From: an uncultured Prevotella sp.
Lineage (GTDB): Bacteria > Bacteroidota > Bacteroidia > Bacteroidales > Bacteroidaceae
Reading direction: 5' to 3'
NCBI GenBank assembly: GCA_900557255.1
Contig: USSA01000169.1
Coordinates: 1-6,230, forward strand
Length of the DNA: 6,230 bases
Of the stretch, positions 6,103 to 6,230 are shown piece by piece; the first letter of the stretch is position 1; every line of letters starts with the position of its first letter. The position numbers were made by a program, and so were the translations under genes. The notes below the pieces were generated by a model. That model worked only from the letters and a program-made list of their open reading frames with translations. It had not been told where the DNA came from and ran no database searches.

Positions 6103-6151
6103 CCCGCCAGGTGTCCCAACGGATTTTGCATCCGGTAGGACACCTGGCGGG
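6103..6151. terminator. Strong nested hairpin, probable bidirectional terminator
   Basis: CCCGCCAGGTGTCC (6103-6116) and GGACACCTGGCGGG (6138-6151) form a perfect 14-bp stem. The 21-base loop carries its own 5-bp stem, CGGAT (6120-6124) with ATCCG (6130-6134). The flanks are A-rich on the left (AAACAAAAGAA) and T-rich on the right (ATGTTTGTTT), so it could end transcription from both sides. It lies 21 bases after the toxin stop codon. Confidence 0.75.
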
Positions 6152-6189
6152 ATGTTTGTTTGAAGTTGTATTTTACGAGAGTGTAAATT

Positions 6190-6230
6190 AAACTGTGTCA
6201 AGCTACAATAAAAGTAGTTTAACACAGTTT
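6190..6230. repeat. Imperfect inverted repeat at the window edge, possible mobile-element end
   Basis: AAACTGTGT (6190-6198) is the exact reverse complement of ACACAGTTT (6222-6230). Inside, AAGCTAC (6200-6206) pairs with GTAGTTT (6214-6220) with one G-T pair around AATAAAA; a single C/A mismatch separates the two stems. The preceding GTGTAAATTAAACTGTGTCA looks like the terminal repeats of IS256-type insertion sequences, but this is from memory of family style and no transposase is in the window. It may continue beyond base 6230. Confidence 0.4.

Noticed and set aside
1..6230. CRISPR arrays, tRNA or rRNA genes
   Set aside because: No regularly spaced repeats, no cloverleaf with a recognisable T-arm, and no rRNA-like stretch were seen on either strand by eye.

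Overview
The window looks like an accessory (genomic-island type) segment of a Bacteroidales genome, most likely Prevotella/Segatella or a close relative. This rests on moderate G+C, no Shine-Dalgarno sequences, A-rich leaders before start codons, a Bacteroidetes-type promoter (TAnnTTTG with an upstream TTG element) before the last operon, and protein wording typical of that phylum. The genus is an inference; the phylum is fairly secure. All genes I accept are on the + strand.

Layout. Bases 1-347 hold no convincing complete gene. They contain a possible 3' end of an upstream reading frame (1-114), a perfect 14-bp palindrome, a small hairpin, and three copies of a GTCCGACC-type repeat in mixed orientation; the third copy runs into the first start codon. 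Bases 348-5280 are a three-gene cluster that I read as a DNA restriction-modification system. It consists of a short SAM-binding methyltransferase-like protein without a visible catalytic motif IV, an overlapping full adenine-N6 methyltransferase of the Eco57I type (NPPY), and, after an 87-base gap carrying two hairpins, an 881-residue protein joining an N-terminal GIY-YIG/T5orf172 nuclease-like domain to an SF2 helicase/translocase. A terminator-like hairpin follows. Bases 5430-6081 hold a promoter and a two-gene type II toxin-antitoxin operon: a 90-residue putative antitoxin and a RelE/ParE-like toxin overlapping by 10 bases. A strong hairpin (6103-6151) ends that operon. The window closes with an imperfect inverted repeat (6190-6230) that could be the edge of a mobile element.

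How the genes may work together. The two methyltransferase-family proteins would mark host DNA (the second alone carries the visible catalytic motif, so the first is probably a partner or recognition subunit). The helicase-nuclease would translocate on and cut unmodified DNA, with a GIY-YIG nuclease in place of the PD-(D/E)XK domain of classical type I/III enzymes. The toxin-antitoxin pair next door would stabilise the island. The methyltransferase gene has an A+T-rich middle between G+C-richer ends, which suggests exchange of the central segment. Restriction activity, subunit partnership and DNA target are inferences from domains and gene order.
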